A stretch of DNA of 48,488 nucleotides, taken from a virus. The notes under the pieces were generated by a model that worked only from the letters and a program-made list of their open reading frames with translations, did no database searches and was not told the origin of the DNA. A program made the translations under genes and the position numbers. Positions 7,339-15,793 of this stretch are shown here, one piece after another. The stretch spans positions 1 to 48,488 of IMG/VR virus record IMGVR_UViG_3300021357_000003; one strand, 5' to 3'. The first letter of the stretch is position 1. Each line of letters starts with the position of its first letter.

Positions 7339-7526
7339 CCTGTATTCCTCTTTCTCTGTTCATATCTATTTACTCTTACCTGTTGCATATCGTGTTCTAC
7401 TTCACGTAGTTCACTCCAAAGCATTTGCATTTCTATCGCTATAGTATCCCGCTCTTTTGATTTCCGGGATATCTCCTCACGCAAAAAGTCTCTATGAACC
7501 TTCATAGTTTCTAAATTGTAATCCAT
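7326..7526 (-). CDS. Small coiled-coil protein (66 aa)
   Basis: Almost the whole protein is a charged amphipathic helix (residues about 5-55, for example LREEISRKSKERDTIAIEMQ), so a short coiled coil is likely, ending in a basic tail. GAGGTAGCGGT precedes the ATG. No family recognised. Confidence 0.65.
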   Translation of the reverse strand: MDYNLETMKVHRDFLREEISRKSKERDTIAIEMQMLWSELREVEHDMQQVRVNRYEQRKRNTGWKK

Positions 7527-7573
7527 ACCGCTACCTCTTCGCTTCTAGTGCTTGTTTTAATAGTAATGTTATT

Positions 7574-7900
7574 TTATCCGTTGTTAGAGAATGGTTTGCT
7601 ATTCAGCGAATCTCTGAAAAATGTGTTATCTGTAGTAAAGTATAAGTTGGGTAACTGACTTTTACTAGTGAATGCACTGTGACGAACAATAGATATTTTA
7701 GGGTTATTTATCAACTTCAAATCATCTGTATATGCAGTACTGTAGTAAGCCCTTTTATCTGCGACATTACTGGCAGGATTAATAATCAACTCAGGCTCAC
7801 TAGAGTATTCATTTAACACTTCAATGTAATAGCCTTGTTTATTCTGCTGTGCAATAACCATCTCAGCTAGCATGATTTCTTTCTTTGTTAGTTCTGTCAA
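7574..7900 (-). CDS. Hypothetical protein (about 108 aa)
   Basis: No family recognised. The frame has no ATG near its start. TTG codons occur at 7909, touching AAGGA, and at 7900, 9 bases downstream of it; 7900 has the better spacing and is used here (MTELTKKEIML). It is the first gene after the promoter at 7933-7961. Soluble, mixed composition. Confidence 0.55.
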   Translation of the reverse strand: MTELTKKEIMLAEMVIAQQNKQGYYIEVLNEYSSEPELIINPASNVADKRAYYSTAYTDDLKLINNPKISIVRHSAFTSKSQLPNLYFTTDNTFFRDSLNSKPFSNNG

Positions 7901-7932
7901 TTCAATCAATCCTTTTCTTATTTGTTAACACC

Positions 7933-7961
7933 AGTATAACAAGCATAGAAGCAAAAGTCAA
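7933..7961 (-). promoter_or_regulatory. Minus-strand promoter, GTGTTGACT family
   Basis: Minus strand: GTGTTGACT, 17 bases, TATACT. It drives the operon starting at 7900. A terminator for the upstream operon lies just ahead of it. Confidence 0.85.
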
Positions 7962-7979
7962 CACCTAAAGTAAGAAAAA

Positions 7980-7997
7980 AGACACTAACTAGTGTCT
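7980..7997 (-). terminator. Intrinsic terminator of the 9870-7996 operon
   Basis: Minus strand AGACAC, 6-base loop, GTGTCT, then TTTTTTC. It overlaps the stop codon of the 7996 gene. Confidence 0.85.
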
Positions 7998-8220
7998 AAA
8001 TTTCTATGTTGCTTATATCTTCTAAAGGAGAAAATACGTCTTCTTTAAAATCTGCACAAACGTCCATATCTGGATATACTTCATTTTGCTTAGACAGGTC
8101 TACAAATACAGTCTCCCCATAAGCAGTGTCTCTAGGTTCACCTTTAGTTATATGGTAAGCATACCGTTTCCATAAGAACACTAGTAGTTTTAGTTCGTCT
8201 TCCGTATACGAATCCTTCAT
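7996..8220 (-). CDS. Acidic hypothetical protein (74 aa)
   Basis: No family recognised. Small, acidic and soluble. The stop of the upstream gene lies only two bases before the ATG. It is the last gene before the terminator at 7980. Confidence 0.65.
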   Translation of the reverse strand: MKDSYTEDELKLLVFLWKRYAYHITKGEPRDTAYGETVFVDLSKQNEVYPDMDVCADFKEDVFSPLEDISNIEI

Positions 8221-8222
8221 TA

Positions 8223-8546
8223 TTAATCAGCCCCTACAACGAAACAGTTAGCTCCCTGCTTCCTAAATTTCAATCGGTAACGAAAAGCACCTTTCTCCAT
8301 ATCTGCGTTCTTAATGATACGGATAAACTCTTTGATAGACATATGCGCTTCAAACAAAGGTACCTCAGGATGACCCGCTACGTTAAGAATAACTCCACCC
8401 GCTGAACGACCTTTGTACTCTTCCTTGACTGTTATTATTGCATCGAAATCAGTGTTATTTATCTCGGTGTATCGGTCTTCATCCCACACATAATTAACTA
8501 ACTCCATGTTACCCTTACGGTTTTGCTCTACGTAAAATTTTACCAT
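8223..8546 (-). CDS. Hypothetical protein (107 aa)
   Basis: No family recognised. The N-terminal half is beta-rich (MVKFYVEQNRKGNMELVNYV) and the C-terminal half basic (FRYRLKFRKQGAN). A strong AAGGAGG precedes the ATG. No membrane segment. Confidence 0.65.
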   Translation of the reverse strand: MVKFYVEQNRKGNMELVNYVWDEDRYTEINNTDFDAIITVKEEYKGRSAGGVILNVAGHPEVPLFEAHMSIKEFIRIIKNADMEKGAFRYRLKFRKQGANCFVVGAD

Positions 8547-8561
8547 TTTTTTTCCTCCTTA

Positions 8562-8831
8562 TTAAGAAGCTAGTCGTAGTATCCAAGAGATGAATACTAA
8601 CACAAGGTATACAGGGGTAATAATCCCCATTACTTGCATACCTACTGCACTAATCACAACAGATACTCCACCTAAACCTGCTACAAAATATTTACGGGTG
8701 GCACTAATCATTACTGCTCCTAGCAAGTACAAAGCAATCAGTATAAGCCATATAGCAATAAAACCTATAATAATAACTCCTGTATGGTTAGAAAAGCCTG
8801 ACCATATAGCGTCAAAAAATGATGTTAGCAT
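8562..8831 (-). CDS. Small membrane protein, three helices (89 aa)
   Basis: Three hydrophobic segments at about residues 16-40, 47-64 and 66-86 make it an integral membrane protein. Its start codon overlaps the upstream stop as TAATG. No family recognised. It is not next to lysis genes, so a holin role is not favoured; an accessory envelope role is inferred only from the topology. Confidence 0.65.
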   Translation of the reverse strand: MLTSFFDAIWSGFSNHTGVIIIGFIAIWLILIALYLLGAVMISATRKYFVAGLGGVSVVISAVGMQVMGIITPVYLVLVFISWILRLAS

Positions 8832-9094
8832 TAACTGTCTCCTTTACCAATATTTATATATTTCGCATAACGCTTTTCTAAGAAAGCGATATACGCTGTA
8901 TCCTCTACGTAAAACATGTCAGCAACCTGTAACGTGTCAGGGTCAAAATAGTCATCCTTACGAACCTCGCTGTAGAAATCGCTATTCAATCGGTGTACAA
9001 ATTGATGGTACCGAAGTCCTTGCCCGCTCATTTCATACAGAGCTAACGTAAGCTCTTGGATTTTCTTGAAATTTTCAATGTTACCGCTTGCCAT
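8831..9094 (-). CDS. Hypothetical protein (87 aa)
   Basis: The frame can be opened from 9124, but the ATG at 9094 overlaps the upstream stop as TAATG and follows AGAGGAG at good spacing. The product (MASGNIENFKKIQE...) is helical and soluble and ends in IGKGDS. No family recognised. Confidence 0.65.
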   Translation of the reverse strand: MASGNIENFKKIQELTLALYEMSGQGLRYHQFVHRLNSDFYSEVRKDDYFDPDTLQVADMFYVEDTAYIAFLEKRYAKYINIGKGDS

Positions 9095-9870
9095 TACTTG
9101 AACTCCTCTCGAACCTCTCCCCAACTTTGGTCAGGGTCAGACATACTAAATTTAAGTTTTCGTTGTTCTGTTTTGGTTAGAGACTGGTAGCACTTTTCAT
9201 GTACTGCAATGATACCAGACGTTCCATAATGGATAGGTAGCGTGTTCAACATGTAGTAATAGAGTTTTTCTGTTGCTTCTTTATAGTCATCTGACCATAG
9301 CTTAAGGTCTAGTTTTGTGTTTACATTATGATAAGTTTCCATAAAGTCTTCGCCATCTTTGTCTACAGCCATCAACATGTCGAAGGACTTAGTAGCTAAG
9401 TCAATGATATCACTTAGAAGCACTACCGTCTTTTTGATTTCTTCGTCTTCGCTGTCGATGTTGTCCGCAATGTAAGCCTTAATTATACCATTTACATCTT
9501 CTCCATCTTTCAGATGATATTTAGAGTCCATTCTATTACGACTGACATCAATTATATTCCCGTTAGGCAGTAAGCGGTTATGACCAAAGTTAAACGAGTC
9601 AGCTCTACCAAATTCGGACTCACAAATCTCGTCATGGTTGTTAGGGTTGTGCCCTCTTACATTTATCATTTTACCGTCAACAAACGAACGGTCATCGTCA
9701 CGGAACCGTGGATGCTCTTTTACACCACCGTATTCATCGTAGTGACCTACCGTCCAACCAACTACTTTACCTTCTCTTACATGCTTAAGACGGCAAAGCT
9801 CTCCGCCATTAAAACAATCCCCAACAATCTGTGTGTTACATACTGGGCAAATATATCCAAAACATCCCAT
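9094..9870 (-). CDS. Conserved phage/Firmicutes protein with N-terminal Cys pair (258 aa)
   Basis: The frame is open to 9912, but that codon lies in the promoter -10 region; the ATG at 9870, after AAGGGAG, is used and gives MGCFGYICPVCNTQI. This start (MGCxGYICPxC...) is typical of an uncharacterised Firmicutes family that probably binds one metal ion through the Cys pair and nearby His/Cys residues (GELCRLKHVREGKV). The C-terminal half is helical and acidic. First gene of its operon. Confidence 0.7.
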   Translation of the reverse strand: MGCFGYICPVCNTQIVGDCFNGGELCRLKHVREGKVVGWTVGHYDEYGGVKEHPRFRDDDRSFVDGKMINVRGHNPNNHDEICESEFGRADSFNFGHNRLLPNGNIIDVSRNRMDSKYHLKDGEDVNGIIKAYIADNIDSEDEEIKKTVVLLSDIIDLATKSFDMLMAVDKDGEDFMETYHNVNTKLDLKLWSDDYKEATEKLYYYMLNTLPIHYGTSGIIAVHEKCYQSLTKTEQRKLKFSMSDPDQSWGEVREEFK

Positions 9871-9902
9871 GTTAACCGCTCCCTTACGTATTTTATGTTT
9901 AA

Positions 9903-9931
9903 ATACTAGCATACCCCAAGGTAATAGTCAA
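9903..9931 (-). promoter_or_regulatory. Minus-strand promoter overlapping a hairpin
   Basis: Minus strand: GTGTTGACT, 17 bases, TAGTAT. The -35 lies in the loop of the inverted repeat at 9911-9944. Confidence 0.8.
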
Positions 9932-9944
9932 CACCTCGGGGTAT
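9911..9944 (-). terminator. Inverted repeat: terminator-like stem around a promoter
   Basis: ATACCCC (9911-9917) pairs with GGGGTAT (9938-9944), extended by AGG/CCT with one mismatch. It sits between the stop of the 9954 gene and the promoter of the 9870 gene. It has no U-tract, so it may be a weak terminator or an operator. Confidence 0.5.
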
Positions 9945-9953
9945 GTTTATTTA

Positions 9954-11594
9954 CTAAAATTCAAATATTTGTGATGGTTTGATAAATCGTATTTGACTAT
10001 TACTAACGCCCTGTGCAATCGGATAACGTTCTTCGTCTTCTCTAATTAGGTCATCCACTACATAAGGCATAAATTCCTGTGCCACGTTAAATACAGCGTC
10101 TGACGCAGGTGTAGTGTGTACTTGACAGAGTTTCTTACCTCTTGCCTTAGGTAGTGATGTATACGTCCATACATTTAGATGCGAGAACTTGTTCATCATT
10201 TTAATTACTTGTGGAAATAGTGGGCTCCGTAAATCAGGTGAGTGCCGGAAGTATTCACCGTCATGCTGTACTACTCTAACAGTCATATGTGGGTACTGCG
10301 ATTCAGGGAACGTATCAAATGTATTAAACGTTTGCGAATTAAGGGCTAACCCTAGGTTGTAACGTTCCACCTGTTTCAGTAAGATGTAATCCTTTAAGTC
10401 TTGCTCAGTAATCATATACATAACAGCATTCGGTATAGTTGTTTTAATCGCATTATTGATAGCTTTTAATGTGGTGTAAGCATTATCACCAAATGAAGCT
10501 TTTACTGCTCCTTGTCCGTCTGATTTTGTATGTGGATGTACTACTACACGGTAAAACGCTTCTGTGTCCTCTCTGACCACGATAAACTGTCCTCTATTAC
10601 GGGTAGCTACTATTTGACTAGAAATTACTTCATGACCATCAGGAAGCCACTCATCGAGCTTATCGGATAGCATATCAAGCCAAGAGTCACGTAACGCTCC
10701 AACTAATCGACCTTTCTCATGTAAAACACTGTACATGCTCTCGAACGTTCCGTACCAGTCAAGAGTAATACCTAATGCTTCCAATTCATTATCGGTTGGA
10801 TTATACTGATTTGCGTCACAATTCGTATAGCCCTCTTCTTCTTGATACGTAGATTCTAAGTTGAACTTTCTTGTTTCTACGTATTCAATCCATACCTTAG
10901 GAGCTACATCGTGTCCGTACTTCCTTAGAAACGCTTGACCTGTGCTTGTGGTCATAATAGTTATTCTAGCCGGATTAGGGCTTTTAATCGTGTGTAGGCA
11001 CCCTTTAAAACGAAGCCTTGTGATTGCCTTGCTAGTAGAAGCTTCTCTAGTTACTCCAAGTGATTGTTGTTGTGGAGAAACAAAGTAAACATCATATAGC
11101 GTGTCTTTAAACTGACTTGGTGTAGTTTCTAGGTAGGTCTTAGTAAGAATAGACTTTTGGATTACTCGTAACATATCTAGTTCATAATCATTAAGGATAG
11201 ATACACAATTTTGATAACTGATTTCTTTATTCATAACACCCGTTAGGTAATCCCTAATTAACTGTTCTAGTTCCTTTGGGTCTTTTGCTTTTTGCGTGTA
11301 AAACGTTTTCACGTTGATGGCATAAAAGCGTTGATGACTAGATATTACAAAATGACCTAAATAATTTGTACCAACCAAATCCAGTACTTTTTCTGTTTCT
11401 TCATTAAAACTAAATGACACATAAATTGAATCACTGCTCTTGGAAAAATAGATATCCTCAATGATAATATCCAAACTCTTTAGATTGTTGATAACTTCGG
11501 TAAATCTACGTTCGTATCCCTTACGGGTATACAGTTGCCTTCCTGTTTGGAACAGTATTTCTAAATTCTGATTGCTTGTAGTACTCACTGCCAT
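9954..11594 (-). CDS. Large unidentified early protein (546 aa)
   Basis: No family recognised. Soluble, with no membrane segment and no nucleotide-binding or metal motif that I can see. The N-terminal 110 residues alternate helix and strand; the centre contains a charged region rich in Glu and Tyr (ESTYQEEEGYTNCDANQYN), and the C-terminus ends FIKPSQIFEF. It is transcribed alone from the promoter at 11652-11680, and AGAGGAG precedes the ATG. Its size and solo promoter suggest an important early function, but nothing specific can be claimed. Confidence 0.7.
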   Translation of the reverse strand: MAVSTTSNQNLEILFQTGRQLYTRKGYERRFTEVINNLKSLDIIIEDIYFSKSSDSIYVSFSFNEETEKVLDLVGTNYLGHFVISSHQRFYAINVKTFYTQKAKDPKELEQLIRDYLTGVMNKEISYQNCVSILNDYELDMLRVIQKSILTKTYLETTPSQFKDTLYDVYFVSPQQQSLGVTREASTSKAITRLRFKGCLHTIKSPNPARITIMTTSTGQAFLRKYGHDVAPKVWIEYVETRKFNLESTYQEEEGYTNCDANQYNPTDNELEALGITLDWYGTFESMYSVLHEKGRLVGALRDSWLDMLSDKLDEWLPDGHEVISSQIVATRNRGQFIVVREDTEAFYRVVVHPHTKSDGQGAVKASFGDNAYTTLKAINNAIKTTIPNAVMYMITEQDLKDYILLKQVERYNLGLALNSQTFNTFDTFPESQYPHMTVRVVQHDGEYFRHSPDLRSPLFPQVIKMMNKFSHLNVWTYTSLPKARGKKLCQVHTTPASDAVFNVAQEFMPYVVDDLIREDEERYPIAQGVSNSQIRFIKPSQIFEF

Positions 11595-11651
11595 TCTAGT
11601 GCTCCTCTCTTATTGTTTTTTAAGAAACCAAATACTCTGTTGCTTATAAAC

Positions 11652-11680
11652 ATGATACATCATCTATTAAATAAAATCAA
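11652..11680 (-). promoter_or_regulatory. Minus-strand promoter
   Basis: Minus strand: TTGATT, 17 bases, TATCAT. It drives the 11594 gene. Confidence 0.7.
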
Positions 11681-11696
11681 TAGTAATTAATAAAAA

Positions 11697-11718
11697 AAAC
11701 ACACTACTTAGTGTGTTT
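11697..11718 (-). terminator. Intrinsic terminator of the phosphoesterase operon
   Basis: Minus strand AAACACAC, 6-base loop, GTGTGTTT followed by a long T-run. It overlaps the stop of the 11717 gene. Confidence 0.9.
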
Positions 11719-12475
11719 AATCTTGTTTCCTAGTTACAGCAGGAACGCTGTGTGTTTCAATAACGTTGCCTTTCAAATCAATAACGACTCCATTTAGCTG
11801 ACCATTGTAAGCACAGCCTCCATCTATCATGTAAATGTCTTTGGCTTCGTTATGCCATACATCGTCTGTATCATGGATAAATCGAGCAGGTGTATGACCA
11901 CTGATAATAGTTTTTCCTGTTTGGTTGGGTAAGTTATGGAATCCACGTTCCCATATAAAATCAAGCTTTGGTGTCCGTTGATAGTGCTCTTGGTGGCTGT
12001 ATGGAATACCTGCATGAACAACAATGCTGTCCCCAAACTCATAATACCAATTCATAAGCCCCATCAGGTCTTTAATGTATTCATGCTTTTTAAGCTCTTT
12101 CTGTAACCGTACAGAAGACATAGCATCTACATCACCGCTAGGAAGGCTTAGAATGCTCGCACTAGTCTCCCTACCCCCTTGATGATACCAAACGTTGTAC
12201 ATATCCCAAAACTCGTCAGGTTGACTGTCAGGGTCACATCCTAGGAAGTCATACAACATCCGGTCATGATTTCCCCAGTTAACTACTGCTAAACCAGAAG
12301 TCACAAGTTTATACGTCAAAATCATTACAACATCAGAAGCATACCCGCGGTCTACCAGGTCTCCGTTAATAATCAATAACTGTTTGTCTCTGTCCCAGTT
12401 ATTTGAAGTTATCTCTAAAAACTCTGCAAAACACCCATGGATATCCGATACTATAAATGCCTGCTCTTTATCCAT
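11717..12475 (-). CDS. PPP-family serine/threonine protein phosphatase-like enzyme (252 aa)
   Basis: The three metal-binding blocks of the PPP/calcineurin-like superfamily are present in order: SDIHG (about residue 9), NGDLVDRG (about 35-42) and WGNHDRM (about 67). A late HAG and SGHTP supply the remaining histidines. This is the lambda NinI (bacteriophage protein phosphatase) arrangement. It should hydrolyse phosphoserine/threonine, or perhaps dinucleotide polyphosphates as in ApaH relatives. The ATG at 12475 overlaps the upstream stop (ATGGATAA). It is the last of three phosphoesterases in this operon. Confidence 0.85.
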   Translation of the reverse strand: MDKEQAFIVSDIHGCFAEFLEITSNNWDRDKQLLIINGDLVDRGYASDVVMILTYKLVTSGLAVVNWGNHDRMLYDFLGCDPDSQPDEFWDMYNVWYHQGGRETSASILSLPSGDVDAMSSVRLQKELKKHEYIKDLMGLMNWYYEFGDSIVVHAGIPYSHQEHYQRTPKLDFIWERGFHNLPNQTGKTIISGHTPARFIHDTDDVWHNEAKDIYMIDGGCAYNGQLNGVVIDLKGNVIETHSVPAVTRKQD

Positions 12476-12941
12476 AAATCCACCGCACAATCACGCTTGC
12501 AATAACGTTAGCGATTAAGGTCAATGGAACGATTTCGACTAAAAAGATAAGCAAAGAACGGGCTAATGACGCTTTAGCCGTAGCCCATACGTTAATAGGT
12601 TCTTCCCACTTATCTGCTAAAGTAGGGTAATGATCCTCGAATTTCGATGCCAAAATAGTAGCTAAAGCAAAAACTAGTAATCGAAACGGTACTTCCATAA
12701 TTACTTTGTACACAACAACTGCATTTTCTTCTGTAGCCATTAACATTAAACACCCTGCCCCTAGCATAATTATAGCGTAGCCTACACCCATAATATAAGT
12801 GTACACAAACCAGTTAGCTGATAGGCACGCAGGGTTATGGTATGAGTATATAGAGTCTTCTCTAAACTCTTCGTACCGCTTAAACACTAAAACTATGGTT
12901 GCTACAGATAATACAACCAAAACACTTCCAATAAAATTCAT
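12468..12941 (-). CDS. Membrane protein, four helices (157 aa)
   Basis: Hydrophobic segments lie at about residues 2-18, 48-70, 80-98 and 128-152, so a four-helix inner-membrane protein is likely. No transporter motif is recognised. It lies between phosphoesterase genes and is coupled to the next gene by an 8-base overlap. Function unknown. Confidence 0.65.
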   Translation of the reverse strand: MNFIGSVLVVLSVATIVLVFKRYEEFREDSIYSYHNPACLSANWFVYTYIMGVGYAIIMLGAGCLMLMATEENAVVVYKVIMEVPFRLLVFALATILASKFEDHYPTLADKWEEPINVWATAKASLARSLLIFLVEIVPLTLIANVIASVIVRWIYG

Positions 12942-12946
12942 TTAGT

Positions 12947-13204
12947 TTAGTCCATCCTTTCATAATGTGTTAAAAATTTATACCAAACCCACCTATCAGT
13001 TATCCAACGGTCTTCCCAATAGTACTGAAATTCAATATACTTGTTAGGTACCTTTATTGCATCCTTAGGCTTCGGGTTCCACGGGAACTCTCGTGGATAG
13101 TCATAGTAAACTCTTTGTACATATACCTGTCGAGGTAACAGTTCAGGGTACCTCGATTTTGGTCTATACCAATGTCCAATTAGATTACTATAGGTTGGTC
13201 TCAT
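12947..13204 (-). CDS. Small Arg/Tyr/Trp-rich protein (85 aa)
   Basis: Very rich in Pro, Tyr, Trp and Arg (for example YFQYYWEDRWITDRW-type stretches near the end) with no membrane segment. The ATG overlaps the stop of the phosphoesterase upstream (ATGA). No family recognised. Confidence 0.6.
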   Translation of the reverse strand: MRPTYSNLIGHWYRPKSRYPELLPRQVYVQRVYYDYPREFPWNPKPKDAIKVPNKYIEFQYYWEDRWITDRWVWYKFLTHYERMD

Positions 13205-13809
13205 TCAATTGTACCATGTTTTGTGTAAATACCGCCCATGGCATCAAAACGCTCTTGCTTGTTGTCTAACAAGGCTACACATGCTTGAATGGTCAATGGT
13301 GTGCCAAAAGGTACTCCACCCAGCTCGGGAGAGTCTACGCCTACATTAAGAAGGTTAGGTTCTTGATAAGCCATTTCATGAATGTGTCCATGAATATTCA
13401 CCCGATGTCCTCTATTACCAATAATCATTGGATAATGTGATAGGTGGATAATATGGTTTTCCCGTTTGATAATCGTACCTAAGTCATACCACTCAATTCT
13501 CTGACTTAACTCTTCATCCTTTTGAATCGCTTTCTTAAGCTTTGTGTGGTCATGGTTCCCTTTAATGAACACGATGTGCCCGTTTAGTCTCCGCAGGATA
13601 TCTAGGTCTGCTTTAACTTTACTGTGTAAAGAGAAATCCCCTAAGAAATAAATGGTGTCCTTACCGGGTCTTACACAAGCGTTCCATGCTTTAATAAGCG
13701 TCTCATTCATTTCTTCCTTAGAAATGAAATGCCTACGGGTATCAGTGAACCCATCCGCTCCAAAAATATTCTCATGGTTAAAATGTGTGTCTGAAATTAC
13801 ATACTCCAC
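13201..13809 (-). CDS. Calcineurin-like metallophosphoesterase (202 aa)
   Basis: Complete metallophosphoesterase motif set: SDTHFNHENIF (residues about 6-16), LGDFSL, KGNHDH, SHYP and HGHIHE. This is the two-metal phosphodiesterase/phosphatase fold common in phages. The substrate cannot be read from the sequence; 2',3'-cyclic nucleotides, RNA ends and nucleotide second messengers are all plausible. The start is GTG at 13809, 8 bases after GGAGG, overlapping the upstream stop as TAGTG. Confidence 0.85.
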   Translation of the reverse strand: MEYVISDTHFNHENIFGADGFTDTRRHFISKEEMNETLIKAWNACVRPGKDTIYFLGDFSLHSKVKADLDILRRLNGHIVFIKGNHDHTKLKKAIQKDEELSQRIEWYDLGTIIKRENHIIHLSHYPMIIGNRGHRVNIHGHIHEMAYQEPNLLNVGVDSPELGGVPFGTPLTIQACVALLDNKQERFDAMGGIYTKHGTIE

Positions 13810-14390
13810 TACAGTAATCCTCCAATCTCAAAATTATCAAAACACTCAGCATTGTAGATTTCTCTGATTGCTTTTCGATAAAAGTTTACTGTTTCTAAAC
13901 TTACAGGTGTGAAGTTGTGTACGTCCACGCCTACGTTTAATGCGTTACGTTTTACTTTTTGTTTCTCGTGGATATGCCCAAATAAACCAAAGTAGTACTC
14001 AGGGTTATCAACAGCATATGATAGGTGTGAGGGTTCATGAGCTAATACTAACTTTTCGTCATACAACGTAACCGTAGTACCTCGTTCACTGTGCTCTCCA
14101 AAAAGTAAGGTAAAGTATTCCCGCTCTTTCTTGGTCATCTCTCCACCAATACCATCACGCTCATAGTTGCCATACAGTAGGTGTATTGTTCCATTTAAGC
14201 GCTTAGCTACTTCAAAATCCCCAAAATCCCCTAGATGATAAACAACGTCCTCAGGGGACACTACTTCATTCCATTGTTGAACCATGGTCTCATCTGCTTC
14301 TTCCAAGCTAGAGAAATACATACCTCGCATGGAATATTTAAACGTACGTTCTTGTCCAAAATGTGTATCTGATGTAAAAAATATTGTCAT
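13809..14390 (-). CDS. Metallophosphoesterase with altered GNHD motif (193 aa)
   Basis: A second calcineurin-like protein, related in layout to its neighbour: SDTHFGQERTF, HLGDFGD, LAHEPSHL and FGHIHEKQ are intact. The central GNHD block reads YGNYERDG, so the usual His that contacts the scissile phosphate is replaced by Tyr. This may reduce or change activity. The frame extends to 14423, but GGAGAGG precedes the ATG at 14390, which also avoids overlap with the upstream gene. Confidence 0.75.
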   Translation of the reverse strand: MTIFFTSDTHFGQERTFKYSMRGMYFSSLEEADETMVQQWNEVVSPEDVVYHLGDFGDFEVAKRLNGTIHLLYGNYERDGIGGEMTKKEREYFTLLFGEHSERGTTVTLYDEKLVLAHEPSHLSYAVDNPEYYFGLFGHIHEKQKVKRNALNVGVDVHNFTPVSLETVNFYRKAIREIYNAECFDNFEIGGLL

Positions 14391-14394
14391 ACTT

Positions 14395-14904
14395 TTATCC
14401 TCTCCATAACCCTTCATAGACATGAGTTATCCAAAGATTTTCTCCGGTATCTTGATGTACATAGTGGAACCCACCATCATCCTGATAGTCAAACCGATAA
14501 CCTTTTTCAGCAAGGGTGTTTTCAAGTGCTTCAAAGTCATCTGTAAGGTAGTCTGTGTCATAATTAGGATGGTCAGCAGTTCCTTGTTTTCCAACAATGT
14601 ATAAAGCCTTCTGTGCGGGTTTAAACAAAGGTACTACGTTATCTGTTACTTTTCTTGTAACTTCAAATAGAGTCTCAAATTCTTCCTCAGGGTAGCCGCC
14701 CCATGTGTTTTCGCTTTTAACAATATACCAACCACTAAGTAAGCGTAGAATAGCATCATTGTCGTAAAAATAGATATCTGCACAACCATTTAGATACGTG
14801 GTAACGTCACCGTCTTCTCCTACAAATTCCTTAAGCTCCTGTTCATCATCCGCACCATTGTATTGCATGAACTGATATTCTTCTTTTCTAATCGCATACT
14901 TCAT
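14395..14904 (-). CDS. Hypothetical protein (169 aa)
   Basis: No family recognised. The first about 75 residues (KYAIRKEEYQFMQYNG, GDVTTYLNGCADIYFY) resemble the small beta-barrel proteins found in many phages that start MKYRKKPVVIEAFQ. The C-terminal part has a glyoxalase-like mixture of short strands. Soluble. GGGGAGAG precedes the ATG, and the upstream gene ends 16 bases inside it. Confidence 0.6.
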   Translation of the reverse strand: MKYAIRKEEYQFMQYNGADDEQELKEFVGEDGDVTTYLNGCADIYFYDNDAILRLLSGWYIVKSENTWGGYPEEEFETLFEVTRKVTDNVVPLFKPAQKALYIVGKQGTADHPNYDTDYLTDDFEALENTLAEKGYRFDYQDDGGFHYVHQDTGENLWITHVYEGLWRG

Positions 14905-15430
14905 TGTAATCTCTCCCCGCTAATTCTGGATTCTGTGTGGTGTTACCGATTACTTTCATATTAGAGGTATCAACCTCGCCATTTTCATCTACACAAGGTA
15001 ACAACTCGTAACCCTTCCATATAAACACCGTAGTAGTAATGGATACTTTAGCATACTCTTCTACAAAATTAGGATGGCTCTTAACTTCACGAACAATTTC
15101 CTTAATTTGTACTTCGAATATACGTTTTTTGCCGTCTACTTCGAGTTCTACGTAATCCCCACTATAGATTGATTGACCTCTCTTATCCTCTTTACCAATG
15201 TACCAACCTAAAGTCTCTTTCTTTATTTTACTAACCTGTAACCCTCTTAACATGTTCCAATCTGAAAACCCATCTGTAATAATAAGATGTACATAGTCCT
15301 CTTCTGGCACTGGTTCCTCTCTAATGGGTGCTGGAGTATACGGTAGGTGCTTATGATAAGAACCATAAATAAATCTTATATTGTCTTCATCTTGCAAAAG
15401 CACAGCCCTACATTTATTCAGTCTTTCCAT
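14888..15430 (-). CDS. YopX-like phage protein (180 aa)
   Basis: The C-terminal half carries the YopX-type layout: a D/G-rich strand pair near RGQSIYSGDYVELEVDG, a YELLPCVDENGE stretch and the conserved end MKVIGNTTQNPEL. YopX proteins are beta-rich phage proteins of unknown function. GAAGGAGG precedes the ATG. Confidence 0.75.
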   Translation of the reverse strand: MERLNKCRAVLLQDEDNIRFIYGSYHKHLPYTPAPIREEPVPEEDYVHLIITDGFSDWNMLRGLQVSKIKKETLGWYIGKEDKRGQSIYSGDYVELEVDGKKRIFEVQIKEIVREVKSHPNFVEEYAKVSITTTVFIWKGYELLPCVDENGEVDTSNMKVIGNTTQNPELAGRDYNEVCD

Positions 15431-15450
15431 AAGTCTAAAGCCTCCTTCGG

Positions 15451-15777
15451 TTATTCTGACTCTGCTTTCTTTTTCTTAAATTCTTTGACAGCTTTTTTAA
15501 GAGGTTGTATATTTACAACGCCTATGTGCACAGAGTGGGCTTTAATTGTGATACTGTTCAAATCTACCAGTTCTTTATCAACAATAGAAAACTCACTATT
15601 GTCTTCCCAAGAATAATTTTTACGATATGTTGCTGTTTCAAATACTACATCACGGTTACCTAACGCTAACAGCATTTCACCTAAATCCTTTGCCGTTATA
15701 TAGCCAATACTCTTGTTCTTGAAACCTTTCAACTCCTCAAGTGCTAGGTTCTTTTCTTCTGTTTTTTCACTTTCCAT
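15451..15777 (-). CDS. Hypothetical Lys/Glu-rich protein (108 aa)
   Basis: The frame opens at 15834 inside the upstream lipoprotein gene, but AAGAAGGAGAG lies just before ATG codons at 15783 and 15777; the latter has the better spacing and starts MESEKTEEKN. Charged ends surround a beta-rich middle. The C-terminus is highly basic then acidic (VKEFKKKKAESE). No family recognised. Confidence 0.6.
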   Translation of the reverse strand: MESEKTEEKNLALEELKGFKNKSIGYITAKDLGEMLLALGNRDVVFETATYRKNYSWEDNSEFSIVDKELVDLNSITIKAHSVHIGVVNIQPLKKAVKEFKKKKAESE

Positions 15778-15793
15778 GTTCATACTCTCCTTC

